A stretch of 46,339 nucleotides of DNA from NCBI GenBank assembly GCA_903970185.1, contig CAJCIC010000052.1, positions 1-46,339 on the forward strand, given 5' to 3'. Made by a program: the position numbers and the translations under genes. Positions 1 through 8,867 of this stretch are shown piece after piece. The stretch is from Gammaproteobacteria bacterium. GTDB taxonomy: Bacteria; Pseudomonadota; Gammaproteobacteria; Burkholderiales; Burkholderiaceae_D. The notes below the pieces were generated by a model that saw only the letters and a program-made list of their open reading frames with translations, was not told the DNA's origin and searched no databases. Numbering within the stretch: position 1 is the first letter of the stretch; every line of letters starts with the position of its first letter.

Positions 1-1005
1 CTGCGGGTCAGCCAGCGCATCGCCGCAGGCCACGTCGGCCACGCGCTCGAGCATGAAACGGCAGCGCGCATTTTTACCGGGGCGTCGATTCCCGCCGGTG
101 CCGATGCGGTCGTGATGCAAGAGCAGGCGCAGCCTGAAGGCAACTTTGACGATGGTGACGCCTTCGTGACGATCCTTGCCCGTCCTGAGCCTGGCGAGTG
201 GATCCGCAGGATCGGCGAGGATATCCGCGCTGGCAGCCGCATCCTTTTCGCCGGTCAGCGCTTGCGGCCGCAGGATCTGGGCCTTGCCGCATCGGTGGGT
301 CTTGCCACGCTGCCCGTCAGGCGGCGCGTGCGTGTCGCCATTTTCTTTACCGGCGACGAGCTGGCCATGCCAGGCGAGTCACTCAAGCCTGGCGCCATCT
401 ACAATTCCAGCCGCTTCACCCTGAGCGCGCTGTTGCAGGGCCTGGGTGCCGAGGTCGTTGATCTCGGCTCGGTGCCTGATTCGTTGGCCGCAACGCGCGA
501 GGTGCTAAGAAGTGCGAGCGAGGGCTACGACTGCATCCTGACAAGCGGTGGCGTGTCAGTCGGTGAGGAGGACCACGTGCGCCCTGCCGTCGAGGCGGAA
601 GGACAGCTGACGATGTGGCAGATTGCCCTCAAGCCGGGAAAACCGCTGGCCTTTGGTCGCGTCGGCGATGCGCTCTTCCTCGGGCTGCCAGGAAATCCGG
701 TGTCCAGCTTCGTGACGTTCCTGCTCTTCGTGAGACCGGCGCTATTGCGGCTCGCTGGGGTGAGCGATGTGACGCCCAGGGCCTTTTCGATGCGCGCCGA
801 TTTTTCCTGGGCCAAGCCTGACAAGCGCCAGGAATATCTGCGCGCGAGAATCAATGCGAGCGGCGGACTCGACCTGTTTTCACATCAGGGCTCGGCTGTT
901 CTGACCTCGACCGTGTGGGGTGATGGCTTGATCGAGAATCCGCCTGGCCAGGCCATTGCACCAGGCGATCTTGTCCGCTTTTTGCCCTTCCAGATGCTCG
1001 CCTGA
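1..1005 (+). CDS. moeA: Molybdopterin molybdenumtransferase MoeA, 5'-truncated by the window edge
   Basis: MoeA inserts molybdate into adenylylated molybdopterin, the last step of Moco synthesis in the cytoplasm. The reading frame is open from base 1, so the gene begins before the window. About 334 C-terminal residues of a usual ~400-420 are present. Visible family motifs are FTGASIPAGADAVVMQ near the left end, the MoCF-type TSGGVSVGEEDHV loop, and LPGNPVSSFV. The C-terminal beta-barrel domain IV follows. The TGA is 2 bases before the moaD ATG, so moeA, moaD and moaE form one operon. The first ATG inside the window (112) is not the true start. Confidence 0.95.
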   Translation: MRVSQRIAAGHVGHALEHETAARIFTGASIPAGADAVVMQEQAQPEGNFDDGDAFVTILARPEPGEWIRRIGEDIRAGSRILFAGQRLRPQDLGLAASVGLATLPVRRRVRVAIFFTGDELAMPGESLKPGAIYNSSRFTLSALLQGLGAEVVDLGSVPDSLAATREVLRSASEGYDCILTSGGVSVGEEDHVRPAVEAEGQLTMWQIALKPGKPLAFGRVGDALFLGLPGNPVSSFVTFLLFVRPALLRLAGVSDVTPRAFSMRADFSWAKPDKRQEYLRARINASGGLDLFSHQGSAVLTSTVWGDGLIENPPGQAIAPGDLVRFLPFQMLA

Positions 1006-1007
1006 CC

Positions 1008-1262
1008 ATGAAAGTCGAGCTCAGGCTGTTTGCCGCGCTCAGGGAAGAGCTTGGCGTCGCCCACGAGTCGGTCGAGCTTCCGCCCGACGTGCGGACGGTG
1101 GCCGACGCGCGCCGGGTGCTTGGCGAGCGCTCGCCGTCGTGGCAACGAGCGCTTGCTCATGCGCGCGTGCGCGCGGCCGTCGATCGCCGCCTTGCCACCG
1201 ATTCGACCGAACTGAAGGAGGCTTGCGAGCTGGCATTTTTTCCGCCGGTGACAGGAGGCTGA
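1008..1262 (+). CDS. moaD: Molybdopterin synthase small (sulfur carrier) subunit MoaD
   Basis: Ubiquitin-like protein of 84 aa. Its C-terminal Gly-Gly is thiocarboxylated and donates sulfur to precursor Z within the MoaD2-MoaE2 synthase. The protein ends in FFPPVTGG, the required double-glycine tail, and begins MKVELRLFAALREELG, the usual first beta strand. The ATG lies 2 bases after the moeA stop, and moaE starts 1 base after this stop. Spacing and order indicate co-transcription and balanced synthesis with MoaE. Confidence 0.95.
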   Translation: MKVELRLFAALREELGVAHESVELPPDVRTVADARRVLGERSPSWQRALAHARVRAAVDRRLATDSTELKEACELAFFPPVTGG

Positions 1263-1263
1263 G

Positions 1264-1722
1264 GTGGCAGCACGCGTGCAGACCGAGCCCTTTGATGTGT
1301 CCGGAGAAATTGCATTGCTGCACGGCCAAAACGCGGCGGTTGGCGCCATCGCAGTTTTCATCGGCACCGTGCGAGAGCTGCAAGGCGCGACGATGCGCTC
1401 GCTCACGCTCGAACATTATCCCGGCATGACCGAAGCCGCGCTCGACGATATCATCGAAAAGGCACGCGCCAGATTCAGGCTGATCGACTGCACCATCGTC
1501 CATCGCGTCGGCGAATTGCGCGTGCTCGATGCAATTGTTCTCGTCGCGGTCTCTGCACAACATCGCAAGGCCGCATTTGAAGCGTGCGAGTTCGTCATGG
1601 ATTTTCTCAAGACGCAGGCGCCTTTTTGGAAGAAGGAAATGACCGATCAAGGTTCAAGCTGGGTTGAGGCACGCGCGTCGGACGATACCGCGGCCGCGCG
1701 CTGGGGCGAGTCCCATGAATAA
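1264..1722 (+). CDS. moaE: Molybdopterin synthase catalytic subunit MoaE
   Basis: Large subunit of molybdopterin synthase, 152 aa, which transfers sulfur from MoaD thiocarboxylate to cyclic pyranopterin monophosphate. Family features seen are GAIAVFIGTVRE near the N-terminus, LEHYPGM in the middle and the late segment FWKKEM, which carries the active-site lysines. The start is GTG, placed 1 base after the moaD stop with GGAGG-like bases just upstream. The last codons overlap the crcB start by 8 bases (ATGAATAA), suggesting translational coupling. Confidence 0.95.
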   Translation: MAARVQTEPFDVSGEIALLHGQNAAVGAIAVFIGTVRELQGATMRSLTLEHYPGMTEAALDDIIEKARARFRLIDCTIVHRVGELRVLDAIVLVAVSAQHRKAAFEACEFVMDFLKTQAPFWKKEMTDQGSSWVEARASDDTAAARWGESHE

Positions 1723-2110
1723 CCCGGCACTGTCCTGGATCGCATTTTTTGCCGTCGGTCTAGGCGGTGCGGTGGGGTGCTGGTTGCGCTGGATCCTGGC
1801 CATTGCCTATAACCAGCGGCTGGCCGAGTTGCCGCTCGGGACCCTGATCGCCAACCTGGTTGGCGGTTTTCTGATCGGGCTCGTGCTCGGGGCCTTTTCG
1901 CACAACACGCATTGGCCAGTCGAATGGCGGCTGTTCCTGGTGACGGGGTTTCTCGGTGGCTTGACGACGTTTTCGACCTTTTCGGCCGAAGCCTTCGGCT
2001 TGCTCGAGAGGGGCCAGGTCTTCTACGCCTTCCTGCATGTTGCGGTCCACGTGATCGGATCGATCGCCCTTTGCGGCATCGGATTTGTCGTCGCCCGCTG
2101 GGTCACATGA
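1715..2110 (+). CDS. crcB: Fluoride ion channel CrcB/Fluc
   Basis: Small membrane protein of 131 aa with four predicted hydrophobic helices; CrcB dimers export fluoride. Recognisable motifs are GGAVGCWLRW in helix 1, PLGTLIANLVGGFLIG in helix 2 and GFLGGLTTFSTFSAE in helix 3, the last holding the conserved Na+/Phe-box region. The start ATG sits inside the end of moaE, and the stop overlaps the next gene as ATGA. A longer in-frame extension to 1664 exists but lies in moaE. No room exists for a fluoride riboswitch directly upstream, because that stretch is moaE coding sequence. Confidence 0.93.
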   Translation: MNNPALSWIAFFAVGLGGAVGCWLRWILAIAYNQRLAELPLGTLIANLVGGFLIGLVLGAFSHNTHWPVEWRLFLVTGFLGGLTTFSTFSAEAFGLLERGQVFYAFLHVAVHVIGSIALCGIGFVVARWVT

Positions 2111-3672
2111 GCGCGCAGCGCTTTCGTTACCGCTGGTACGGCCTAGGTGACGTCAACGCCTTTTTTGCACTCAGTATCGACAATCTCGCGCTGCTTTCGG
2201 GCATGACCGCGATTCTGATCGGCGTATTTCATCTGCCTGCGGCCATCGTGCTTGGACGCATGGTGCCTGGCACGGCGATGGGCGTTTTGGTCGGCGATCT
2301 GATTTACAGCGGGTTTGCCTTTCGGCTTGCTGCGCGAGAACAGCGCCAGGACGTCTGTGCCATGCCCTTTGGCATCGACACGCCGGCGATGTTCGCACTT
2401 TCGTTTGGCGTCATCGGGCCCGCGTATGTCGCAAGGCACGATGCCGAACTGGCCTGGCAGGTCGGCATGGCCGTGCTTGTCGTCATGGGCCTGGCCAAGA
2501 TCATCGTGGCTTTCTTTGGCGAGGCAATCAGGCGGCTCGTGCCGCGCGCGGCGCTGCTTGGCGTACTTTCGGCCATTGCCGTCGGCCTGATCATGTTTTC
2601 GTCGATCGAAAAGCTGATGCTTGAGCCCGTGGGCGGATTGGTTGCGCTTGGGGTCGTGCTGCTCACGCTGGTCGGACGGGTGCGGCTGCCGCCTTGGCTA
2701 CCCGCCGTGCTCGTGGCCGTCGCCGCCGGTGCCCTGGCCCTCTGGATCGCCTCATTTGCGGGATACGCGGCGCCAGCGCACGACGTGCCGCAAGCGGCAT
2801 TGGCCTTGCATCTGCCCCTGCCAAGCCTCGCCTGGCTGGGTGGGCTCGGGCTCGCATGGCAGTACGTGCCGCTGGCCTTGCCGATTGCCCTGGCAACGGT
2901 GGTGGGCGGCATCGACAATACCGAATCGGCCATGCTCGCAGGCGACGCCTATTCAACGCGTGGCATCCTTTTGGGTGAGGGCGTGGCGACGCTGGTCGCG
3001 GCGCTTTGCGGCGGCGTCATCCAGAACACGCCCTATATCGGCCATCCTGCCTACAAGGCGATGGGTGCCCGATCGGGCTACACCTTGGCTTGCGGCCTGT
3101 TCATCGGCCTTGGGGCGGCGAGCGGGATGATCTCGGTGTTAATTGGAGCCGTGCCGGAATCGCTCCTGGTGCCGGTGCTCGTCTACGTCGGCGTGGAAAT
3201 GGCGGCACAGGCCGGCCTTGAGACCCCCAAAGCCCATGCCCGGGCCCTGCCTTTTGCCCTGATTCCCGTCATCGCCTACCTGGTCGTGATCAAGGTGTCA
3301 GGTTTTCTTGGCGATGCAGGCCTTAGCATCGACCGGCTGCCGCAGACGTCGCGCGCAAGCCTCGCTGCGCTCTACATGCTTGGCAATGGCTTTGTCGTCT
3401 CTGCCATGGTGTGGGTGGCTCTGGTCGTGCTCATCATCGAGTCGCAGCTGCTGCGCGCAGCGCTGGTTTGCGTGCTTGCGGCCACGATGACGCTCTTCGG
3501 CCTGATGCATTCGCCATTCTCCGATGGCCGCCTGTTCTTGCCCGATCGAGCCACGCCTCATGCAGTGTTCGCGCTCGCGTTTGGCTATCTGCTCGTCGCC
3601 GTCGCCTGCATGGTCATGGCGTGGCAGGCGCAAGGTCCGGGCCGCGTGCTCAAGGGCAGCTTCGAGCCCTAG
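2107..3672 (+). CDS. NCS2/xanthine-uracil-type permease-like membrane transporter
   Basis: Polytopic membrane protein of 521 aa with roughly 12-14 hydrophobic segments. N-terminal segments contain [20 protein letters not shown] and [12 protein letters not shown]. The later part has [20 protein letters not shown] followed by [19 protein letters not shown], resembling the conserved helices 8-10 of nucleobase/SulP-fold carriers. The start ATG overlaps the crcB stop (ATGA); a longer frame from 1912 runs through crcB and is unlikely. Family assignment is by motif resemblance. The substrate (purine, pyrimidine or an anion) cannot be told from sequence alone. Confidence 0.7.
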   Translation: MSAQRFRYRWYGLGDVNAFFALSIDNLALLSGMTAILIGVFHLPAAIVLGRMVPGTAMGVLVGDLIYSGFAFRLAAREQRQDVCAMPFGIDTPAMFALSFGVIGPAYVARHDAELAWQVGMAVLVVMGLAKIIVAFFGEAIRRLVPRAALLGVLSAIAVGLIMFSSIEKLMLEPVGGLVALGVVLLTLVGRVRLPPWLPAVLVAVAAGALALWIASFAGYAAPAHDVPQAALALHLPLPSLAWLGGLGLAWQYVPLALPIALATVVGGIDNTESAMLAGDAYSTRGILLGEGVATLVAALCGGVIQNTPYIGHPAYKAMGARSGYTLACGLFIGLGAASGMISVLIGAVPESLLVPVLVYVGVEMAAQAGLETPKAHARALPFALIPVIAYLVVIKVSGFLGDAGLSIDRLPQTSRASLAALYMLGNGFVVSAMVWVALVVLIIESQLLRAALVCVLAATMTLFGLMHSPFSDGRLFLPDRATPHAVFALAFGYLLVAVACMVMAWQAQGPGRVLKGSFEP

Positions 3673-3730
3673 AAAGCGCGACCGGTCAAGGCGTCACCCC
3701 GCGTTTGTGTCCACGACTTGCCGCGCATCG

Positions 3731-3758
3731 CTTGAAAAACCCTCGCGCGTCCCAATTT
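3731..3758 (+). promoter_or_regulatory. Sigma-32 (RpoH) type promoter of clpB
   Basis: CTTGAAA at 3731-3737, a 13-base spacer, then CCCAATTT at 3751-3758. This matches the heat-shock consensus CTTGAAA-N(11-15)-CCCCATnT closely. The clpB ATG is 24 bases further on, giving a short leader, and a G-rich Shine-Dalgarno sequence (GGGGG) lies at about 3770-3774. Confidence 0.75.
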
Positions 3759-3782
3759 CCGTGGATATCGGGGGATTTCACC

Positions 3783-6434
3783 ATGCGTATCGACAAACTG
3801 ACGACCAAATTCCAGGAAGCGCTCTCCGAGGCGCAAAGCAGTGCGGTTGGCCGTGACAACCCGTACATCGAGCCGGTGCACGTCCTGGCGGCGTTGCTTG
3901 GCCAAGCCGATGGCTCGACCTCGTCGCTGTTGCAGCGGGCAGGCATCAACCTGCAGCGGCTGCAGGGCGCCTTGCAGCAAGCGATCGAGCGGCTGCCCGT
4001 GGTTGAAGGCGCAAGCGGCCAGATCCAGGTGAGCCGCGAGACCAGCAATCTTTTGAACCTTGCCGACAAGGCAGCGCAAAAGCGCGGCGATGAATTCATC
4101 GCAAGCGAAATGTTTCTCGTCGCACTTGCTGACGACAAGGGCGAAGCCGGGCGTATCCTGAAAGAAGCCGGCATGACCAAAAGTGCCTTGCTCTCGGCGA
4201 TTGACGCCGTGCGCGGCGGCGAGGGCGTGACCAGCGCCGACGCCGAGGGCCAGCGCGAGGCACTCAAGAAGTACACCATGGATCTGACCGAGCGCGCGCG
4301 CCAGGGCAAGCTTGATCCCGTGATCGGCCGCGACGATGAGATCCGGCGCTCGATCCAGATCCTGCAGCGTCGCACCAAGAACAATCCGGTCCTGATTGGC
4401 GAGCCAGGCGTTGGCAAGACGGCGATCGTCGAAGGCCTAGCGCAACGCATCGTCAATGGCGAGGTGCCCGAGTCGCTCAAGAACAAGCGCGTGCTCTCGC
4501 TCGATCTTGCATCGTTGCTCGCCGGTGCCAAGTTTCGCGGCGAGTTCGAGGAACGCCTGAAGGCCGTTCTCGGTGATCTTGCCAAGGACGAGGGCCAGAC
4601 CATCGTCTTCATCGACGAGCTGCACACGATGGTCGGTGCGGGCAAGGCCGAAGGCGCGATGGACGCGGGCAATATGCTCAAGCCGGCGCTTGCGCGCGGC
4701 GAGCTGCATTGCATTGGCGCGACCACGCTTGATGAGTATCGCAAGTACATCGAGAAGGACGCCGCGCTTGAACGGCGCTTCCAGAAAGTGATGGTCGACG
4801 AGCCCAGTGTCGAATCGACGATTGCCATCCTGCGCGGACTTCAGGAACGCTACGAGCTGCATCATGGCGTCGATATCACCGACCCTGCGATTGTCGCTGC
4901 TGCCGAGCTTTCGCATCGTTACATCACGGACCGCTTTCTGCCTGACAAGGCCATCGATCTGATCGATGAGGCGGCTGCGCGCATCAAGATGGAAATCGAC
5001 TCCAAGCCGGAGGTCATGGATCGGCTCGATCGACGCCTGATCCAGCTCAAGATCGAGCGCGAGGCGATGAAAAAGGAGCACGACGACGCCTCACGCAGGC
5101 GCCTTGGCCTGATCGAAGAGGAAATCCAGCGGCTGCAGCATGAATACTCCGATCTCGACGAAATCTGGAAGGCGGAAAAGGCCGCTGTGCAGGGTTCGGC
5201 GCACATCAAGGAGGAGATCGACAAGGTCAAGATCGAACTGTCGCGCCTGCAGCGCGAAGGCAAGCTCGACAAGGTGGCCGAACTGCAATATGGCAAGCTG
5301 CCTGAGCTCGAGGGGCGCCTGAAGGCGGCTGAGGCCGCGGGCGGTGCGCAGCAAAAACCCAACCGGCTCTTGCGCACGCAAGTCGGTGCCGAGGAAATCG
5401 CCGAGGTCGTCTCGCGTGCGACCGGCATCCCGGTGAGCAAGATGATGCAAGGCGAGCGCGACAAGCTGCTGCAGATGGAAAGCAAGCTGCACGAGCGGGT
5501 GATCGGTCAGGACGAGGCCGTGCGACTGGTATCCGATGCGATCAGGCGCTCGCGCGCCGGACTTGCCGATCCGAACCGTCCCTACGGATCATTCCTGTTT
5601 CTCGGACCCACGGGCGTTGGCAAAACCGAATTGTGCAAGACGCTGGCCTCGTTCCTGTTTGACAGCGAGGACGCTCTGGTGCGCATCGACATGAGCGAAT
5701 TCATGGAGAAGCATTCGGTCGCGCGCCTGATCGGCGCGCCTCCTGGCTACGTCGGCTACGAGGAAGGCGGCTATCTCACCGAACTGATCCGGCGCAAGCC
5801 CTATGCAGTGATCCTGCTCGATGAAATCGAGAAGGCGCATCCGGATGTCTTCAACGTCCTGTTGCAGGTGCTCGACGATGGCAGGCTGACCGATGGTCAG
5901 GGACGCACCGTCGACTTCAAGAACACCGTCATCGTCATGACGTCGAACATTGGCTCGCAATTGATCCTCGCCGAAGGCTCGGCAGGCGATGACGAGTCGA
6001 GCGATGCCGTCTACGAGCGCATCAAGGGCCTCGTCTGGCAGGAGGTCAAGCAGCATTTCCGTCCGGAATTTTTGAACCGCATCGACGAGGTCGTGGTGTT
6101 TCACGCGCTTGATCGGCAAAACATCGCGTCGATCGCGCGTGTCCAGCTGCGTCTGCTCGAGGCGCGCTTGGCCAAGCTCGACATGAAACTGTCGCTAAGC
6201 GACGCGGCCGTCGCGCGCCTGGCCGAGGCCGGATTCGATCCGTTGTTTGGCGCAAGGCCGCTTAAGCGCGCAATCCAGCAGCAGATCGAAAACCCGGTCG
6301 CGCGCGCCATTCTCGAGGGCCGATTCGGGCCCAACGAGACCATCGATGCGGCCTACGAAGACGGCCAGTTCACGTTTCATTCGGTACCGACCGAGAGCGG
6401 CCACGCCCACGAAGAACTCGCGGGCGCGGTCTAG
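3783..6434 (+). CDS. clpB: ATP-dependent disaggregase ClpB (Hsp104 family)
   Basis: Hexameric cytoplasmic chaperone of 883 aa that threads aggregated proteins together with DnaK. Domains in order are the N-terminal Clp-N repeats (~1-150), the first AAA+ module with Walker A GEPGVGKT at 205-212 and [11 protein letters not shown], a coiled-coil middle domain at about 400-530, and the second AAA+ module. That module has Walker A GPTGVGKT at 608-615 and pore loop [13 protein letters not shown]. The C-terminal domain contains [15 protein letters not shown]. The start at [14 protein letters not shown] is canonical; the frame is open upstream to 3411 but that overlaps the permease. A heat-shock promoter lies just upstream and a hairpin follows the stop. 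Confidence 0.98.
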   Translation: MRIDKLTTKFQEALSEAQSSAVGRDNPYIEPVHVLAALLGQADGSTSSLLQRAGINLQRLQGALQQAIERLPVVEGASGQIQVSRETSNLLNLADKAAQKRGDEFIASEMFLVALADDKGEAGRILKEAGMTKSALLSAIDAVRGGEGVTSADAEGQREALKKYTMDLTERARQGKLDPVIGRDDEIRRSIQILQRRTKNNPVLIGEPGVGKTAIVEGLAQRIVNGEVPESLKNKRVLSLDLASLLAGAKFRGEFEERLKAVLGDLAKDEGQTIVFIDELHTMVGAGKAEGAMDAGNMLKPALARGELHCIGATTLDEYRKYIEKDAALERRFQKVMVDEPSVESTIAILRGLQERYELHHGVDITDPAIVAAAELSHRYITDRFLPDKAIDLIDEAAARIKMEIDSKPEVMDRLDRRLIQLKIEREAMKKEHDDASRRRLGLIEEEIQRLQHEYSDLDEIWKAEKAAVQGSAHIKEEIDKVKIELSRLQREGKLDKVAELQYGKLPELEGRLKAAEAAGGAQQKPNRLLRTQVGAEEIAEVVSRATGIPVSKMMQGERDKLLQMESKLHERVIGQDEAVRLVSDAIRRSRAGLADPNRPYGSFLFLGPTGVGKTELCKTLASFLFDSEDALVRIDMSEFMEKHSVARLIGAPPGYVGYEEGGYLTELIRRKPYAVILLDEIEKAHPDVFNVLLQVLDDGRLTDGQGRTVDFKNTVIVMTSNIGSQLILAEGSAGDDESSDAVYERIKGLVWQEVKQHFRPEFLNRIDEVVVFHALDRQNIASIARVQLRLLEARLAKLDMKLSLSDAAVARLAEAGFDPLFGARPLKRAIQQQIENPVARAILEGRFGPNETIDAAYEDGQFTFHSVPTESGHAHEELAGAV

Positions 6435-6437
6435 CGC

Positions 6438-6476
6438 GATGCCTTTGTGCCGGCTTCGGCCGGCCAAAGGCGCATC
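6438..6476 (+). terminator. Long hairpin after clpB, possible transcription end
   Basis: Starting 4 bases after the clpB stop, GATGCCTTTG and TGCCGGC pair across a TTCG tetraloop with GCCGGC and CAAAGGCGCATC, with small mismatches. The stem is strong, but no T-run follows. It may be a weak or Rho-assisted terminator or an mRNA-stabilising stem. Confidence 0.5.
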
Positions 6477-6746
6477 GTCCTTGACCACTTCGCGCTGCCA
6501 GCGCCATCGGCCCTTGCCTTGCCGGGGGGCACGCCAGAGCAGGGCAGGATCCTTGCCGCAGTGCGCAAATTGATTTCACAGCGCTGAAACCCATTTCACA
6601 ATACGGTTTGAAATAGATAAGCAGCTGATATAAAACACTTTAATATTAACTCTTATATAAGATAAATGGGTTGTTGCGCCGCGTAAAGTGCGTTACGATG
6701 AAGTCGTTGGCCAGGCTTGTTTTCGGCACTTTTTCGGAGATCGATG
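6477..6746. other. Intergenic control region between clpB and aceA
   Basis: No gene is seen here. The right half (about 6595-6680) is strikingly AT-rich against the GC-rich background and contains several TATA-like hexamers (GATATAAAA, CTTATATAAGAT) suitable as -10 elements. Just before it lie two dyads built from ATTTCA and TGAAA. The layout suggests a regulated aceA promoter. Confidence 0.5.
6573..6614. promoter_or_regulatory. Tandem ATTTCA...TGAAA dyads, candidate operator of aceA
   Basis: ATTTCACA occurs at 6573-6580 and again at 6593-6600, exactly 20 bases apart. Each is followed by TGAAA (6585-6589 and 6609-6613). The second dyad is ATTTCA-N10-TGAAAT. Two-turn spacing of dyads upstream of an AT-rich promoter is typical of a bound dimeric regulator; its identity is unknown. 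Confidence 0.45.
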
Positions 6747-8057
6747 ATGACGGCGCGTGAACTCGAAGCACAGAAGATTCAAAAGGATTGGGACAGCAAC
6801 CCGCGCTGGGCCGGCATCAAGCGCGGCTATAGTGCGCACGATGTCGTTCGCTTGCGCGGCTCGATTGCCATTGAGCACACGCTGGCCAGGCGCGGCGCAG
6901 AAAAGCTCTGGACGCTTCTGAATACCGAACCCTTTGTCAACGCGCTTGGCGCCTTGACCGGCAATCAGGCCATGCAGCAGGTCAAGGCCGGCCTGAAGGC
7001 GATTTATCTTTCCGGCTGGCAGGTTGCAGGCGATGCCAATCTCGCAGGCGAGATGTATCCCGATCAGTCGCTCTATCCGGCCAACTCGGTACCGATGGTG
7101 GTCAAGCGCATCAACAACACCTTCTTGCGCGCCGACCAGATCCAGTGGTCCGAAGGCAAGGACGACATCGATTACTTCGCACCGATCGTGGCCGATGCCG
7201 AAGCCGGCTTTGGCGGCATCCTGAATGCCTTCGAATTGATGAAGTCGATGATCGAGGCGGGCGCTGCCGGAGTCCATTTCGAAGACCAGCTGGCCTCGGT
7301 CAAGAAGTGCGGCCACATGGGCGGCAAGGTCCTCGTGCCCACGCGCGAAGCGGTGGCAAAACTTGTCGCGGCGCGTCTTGCCGCCGATGTCCTCGGAACA
7401 CCGACCCTGCTTATCGCGCGCACCGATGCCGAGGCTGCCGACCTGGTGACGGCCGACATTGACGACAATGACCGCGAGTTTCTGACGGGCGAGCGCACCG
7501 TCGAAGGATTCTTCCGCACGCGCGCTGGCATCGACCAGGCCATCTCGCGCGGCCTGGCTTACGCGCCTTACGCCGATCTCGTGTGGTGCGAGACGGGAAA
7601 GCCGGATCTCGCCTATGCGAAAAAATTCGCTGAAGCGATCCACGCCAAGTTTCCGGGCAAGATGCTCTCCTACAACTGCTCACCCTCGTTTAACTGGAAG
7701 AAAAATCTCGACGACAAGACGATCGCCAGTTTCCAGAAGGAACTCGGTGCGATGGGCTACAAATTCCAGTTCATCACGCTGGCTGGCTTTCACAGCCTTA
7801 ACTACTCGATGTTCCACCTCGCACACGGCTACGCACGCAACCAGATGAGCGCCTTCGTGGAGCTGCAGGAGGCCGAGTTCGAAGCCGCGGATCAGGGTTT
7901 TACTGCAGTCAAGCACCAGCGCGAAGTGGGCACGGGCTATTTCGATGCCGTGACCACCACGATCGAGCGCGAGTCTTCGACCGGGGCTCTGAAGGGCTCG
8001 ACCGAGGACGAGCAGTTCTTTGACGACAAGGGGGAGGCCCCAAGAAAAGTGGCCTGA
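6747..8057 (+). CDS. aceA: Isocitrate lyase
   Basis: Cleaves isocitrate to glyoxylate and succinate, the first step of the glyoxylate shunt, in the cytoplasm. The protein is 436 aa, matching the ~435 aa proteobacterial form. The catalytic signature KKCGHM is at residues 186-191 with nucleophile-region Cys188. The substrate/Mg region [12 protein letters not shown] and the closing segment [10 protein letters not shown] are also present. Start: tandem ATGATG at 6744/6747. GGAGA at 6736-6740 is better spaced from the second ATG. Expression is probably governed by the AT-rich region upstream. aceB lies 0.8 kb downstream on the same strand. Confidence 0.97.
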   Translation: MTARELEAQKIQKDWDSNPRWAGIKRGYSAHDVVRLRGSIAIEHTLARRGAEKLWTLLNTEPFVNALGALTGNQAMQQVKAGLKAIYLSGWQVAGDANLAGEMYPDQSLYPANSVPMVVKRINNTFLRADQIQWSEGKDDIDYFAPIVADAEAGFGGILNAFELMKSMIEAGAAGVHFEDQLASVKKCGHMGGKVLVPTREAVAKLVAARLAADVLGTPTLLIARTDAEAADLVTADIDDNDREFLTGERTVEGFFRTRAGIDQAISRGLAYAPYADLVWCETGKPDLAYAKKFAEAIHAKFPGKMLSYNCSPSFNWKKNLDDKTIASFQKELGAMGYKFQFITLAGFHSLNYSMFHLAHGYARNQMSAFVELQEAEFEAADQGFTAVKHQREVGTGYFDAVTTTIERESSTGALKGSTEDEQFFDDKGEAPRKVA

Positions 8058-8170
8058 TCGAAAGCGCGACACCCTCGCGCCGGCATCGTCTTGGCACCCA
8101 AGGGCGGGGTCGTAATAGACTTCGCTTTTGGCCGCAGATAGCGGCCAGGGCTTTGCCTTGAGGAGGGTGC

Positions 8171-8851
8171 TTGAGAGTCGCTGCAGTTGTCTTTGATGCC
8201 TACGGCACGCTGTTTGACGTGCATTCCGTAGCGCGCCGTGCCGAAGCGCTCTTTCCGGGTCATGGTGCTGCCATTGCCAAGCTCTGGCGCGAGCGACAGA
8301 TCGACTATTCGCGGCTGCGCACCCTGTCCGGACGATACGTGCCCTTCTGGCAGGTCACAGCCGATGCGCTCGCCTACACCCTTAGCGCCCTGAACCTTGA
8401 GCCTGGCGCGTTTGCGCAAGAACTCCTGCAATGCTATCAGCACCTTGACGTCTATCCCGAAATCCGCACCGTGCTCGAGACTCTCTCGGGACGGGGTCTT
8501 GCGCTTTCGATCCTCTCCAACGGTGATGCGACAATGCTTGCCACAGCGCTTGGCCATGCCGCGCTCGACGGGCACTTCGCACACGTCTTGAGCGCCGATA
8601 CGGTCAGGCGCTACAAGACGGCTCCCGAGGTTTATGCTCTGGCCGAGACCGCATTTGGCGTCAAGGCGAGCGAGATGGTTTTCGTGTCTTCCAATTGTTG
8701 GGACGCGTGCGGGGCGGCCTGGTACGGATTTCAGACCTTCTGGGTCAATCGCTCGCATGCGCCACTTGAGAAGCTCGATATCAATCCTCGCGCGAGCGCC
8801 GAGAACATGCTGCCCCTGGTTGAATTTGTCGATGCACTGATTGCCAGTTGA
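8171..8851 (+). CDS. L-2-haloacid dehalogenase (HAD type II) family protein
   Basis: HAD-superfamily hydrolase of 226 aa. Family members hydrolyse L-2-haloacids (for example chloroacetate to glycolate) through an aspartyl ester. From memory of characterised L-DEX enzymes, the full catalytic set aligns: nucleophile Asp9 and Thr13 in [10 protein letters not shown], Arg40 in LWRERQ, Ser116-Asn117 in LSNG, Lys149 and Tyr155 in YKTAPEVY, and Ser173, Asn175 and Asp178 in [10 protein letters not shown]. The start is TTG with AGGAGG at 8161-8166 just upstream. It lies between aceA and aceB; aceB begins 16 bases after its stop. Glycolate oxidised to glyoxylate would enter malate synthase, so the placement makes metabolic sense, but the natural substrate is inferred. 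Confidence 0.85.
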   Translation: MRVAAVVFDAYGTLFDVHSVARRAEALFPGHGAAIAKLWRERQIDYSRLRTLSGRYVPFWQVTADALAYTLSALNLEPGAFAQELLQCYQHLDVYPEIRTVLETLSGRGLALSILSNGDATMLATALGHAALDGHFAHVLSADTVRRYKTAPEVYALAETAFGVKASEMVFVSSNCWDACGAAWYGFQTFWVNRSHAPLEKLDINPRASAENMLPLVEFVDALIAS

Positions 8852-8867
8852 ACGGATTGAGGAAGCC

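Noticed and set aside
1912..2106. N-terminal extension of the permease gene overlapping crcB
   Set aside because: The extra 65 residues are out-of-frame crcB sequence without membrane-protein character. The ATG at 2107 overlaps the crcB stop as ATGA and gives a normal start.
3686..4828. 380-codon open frame antisense to clpB
   Set aside because: Serine- and arginine-rich shadow of the GC-rich clpB codons; clpB is unmistakable on the other strand.
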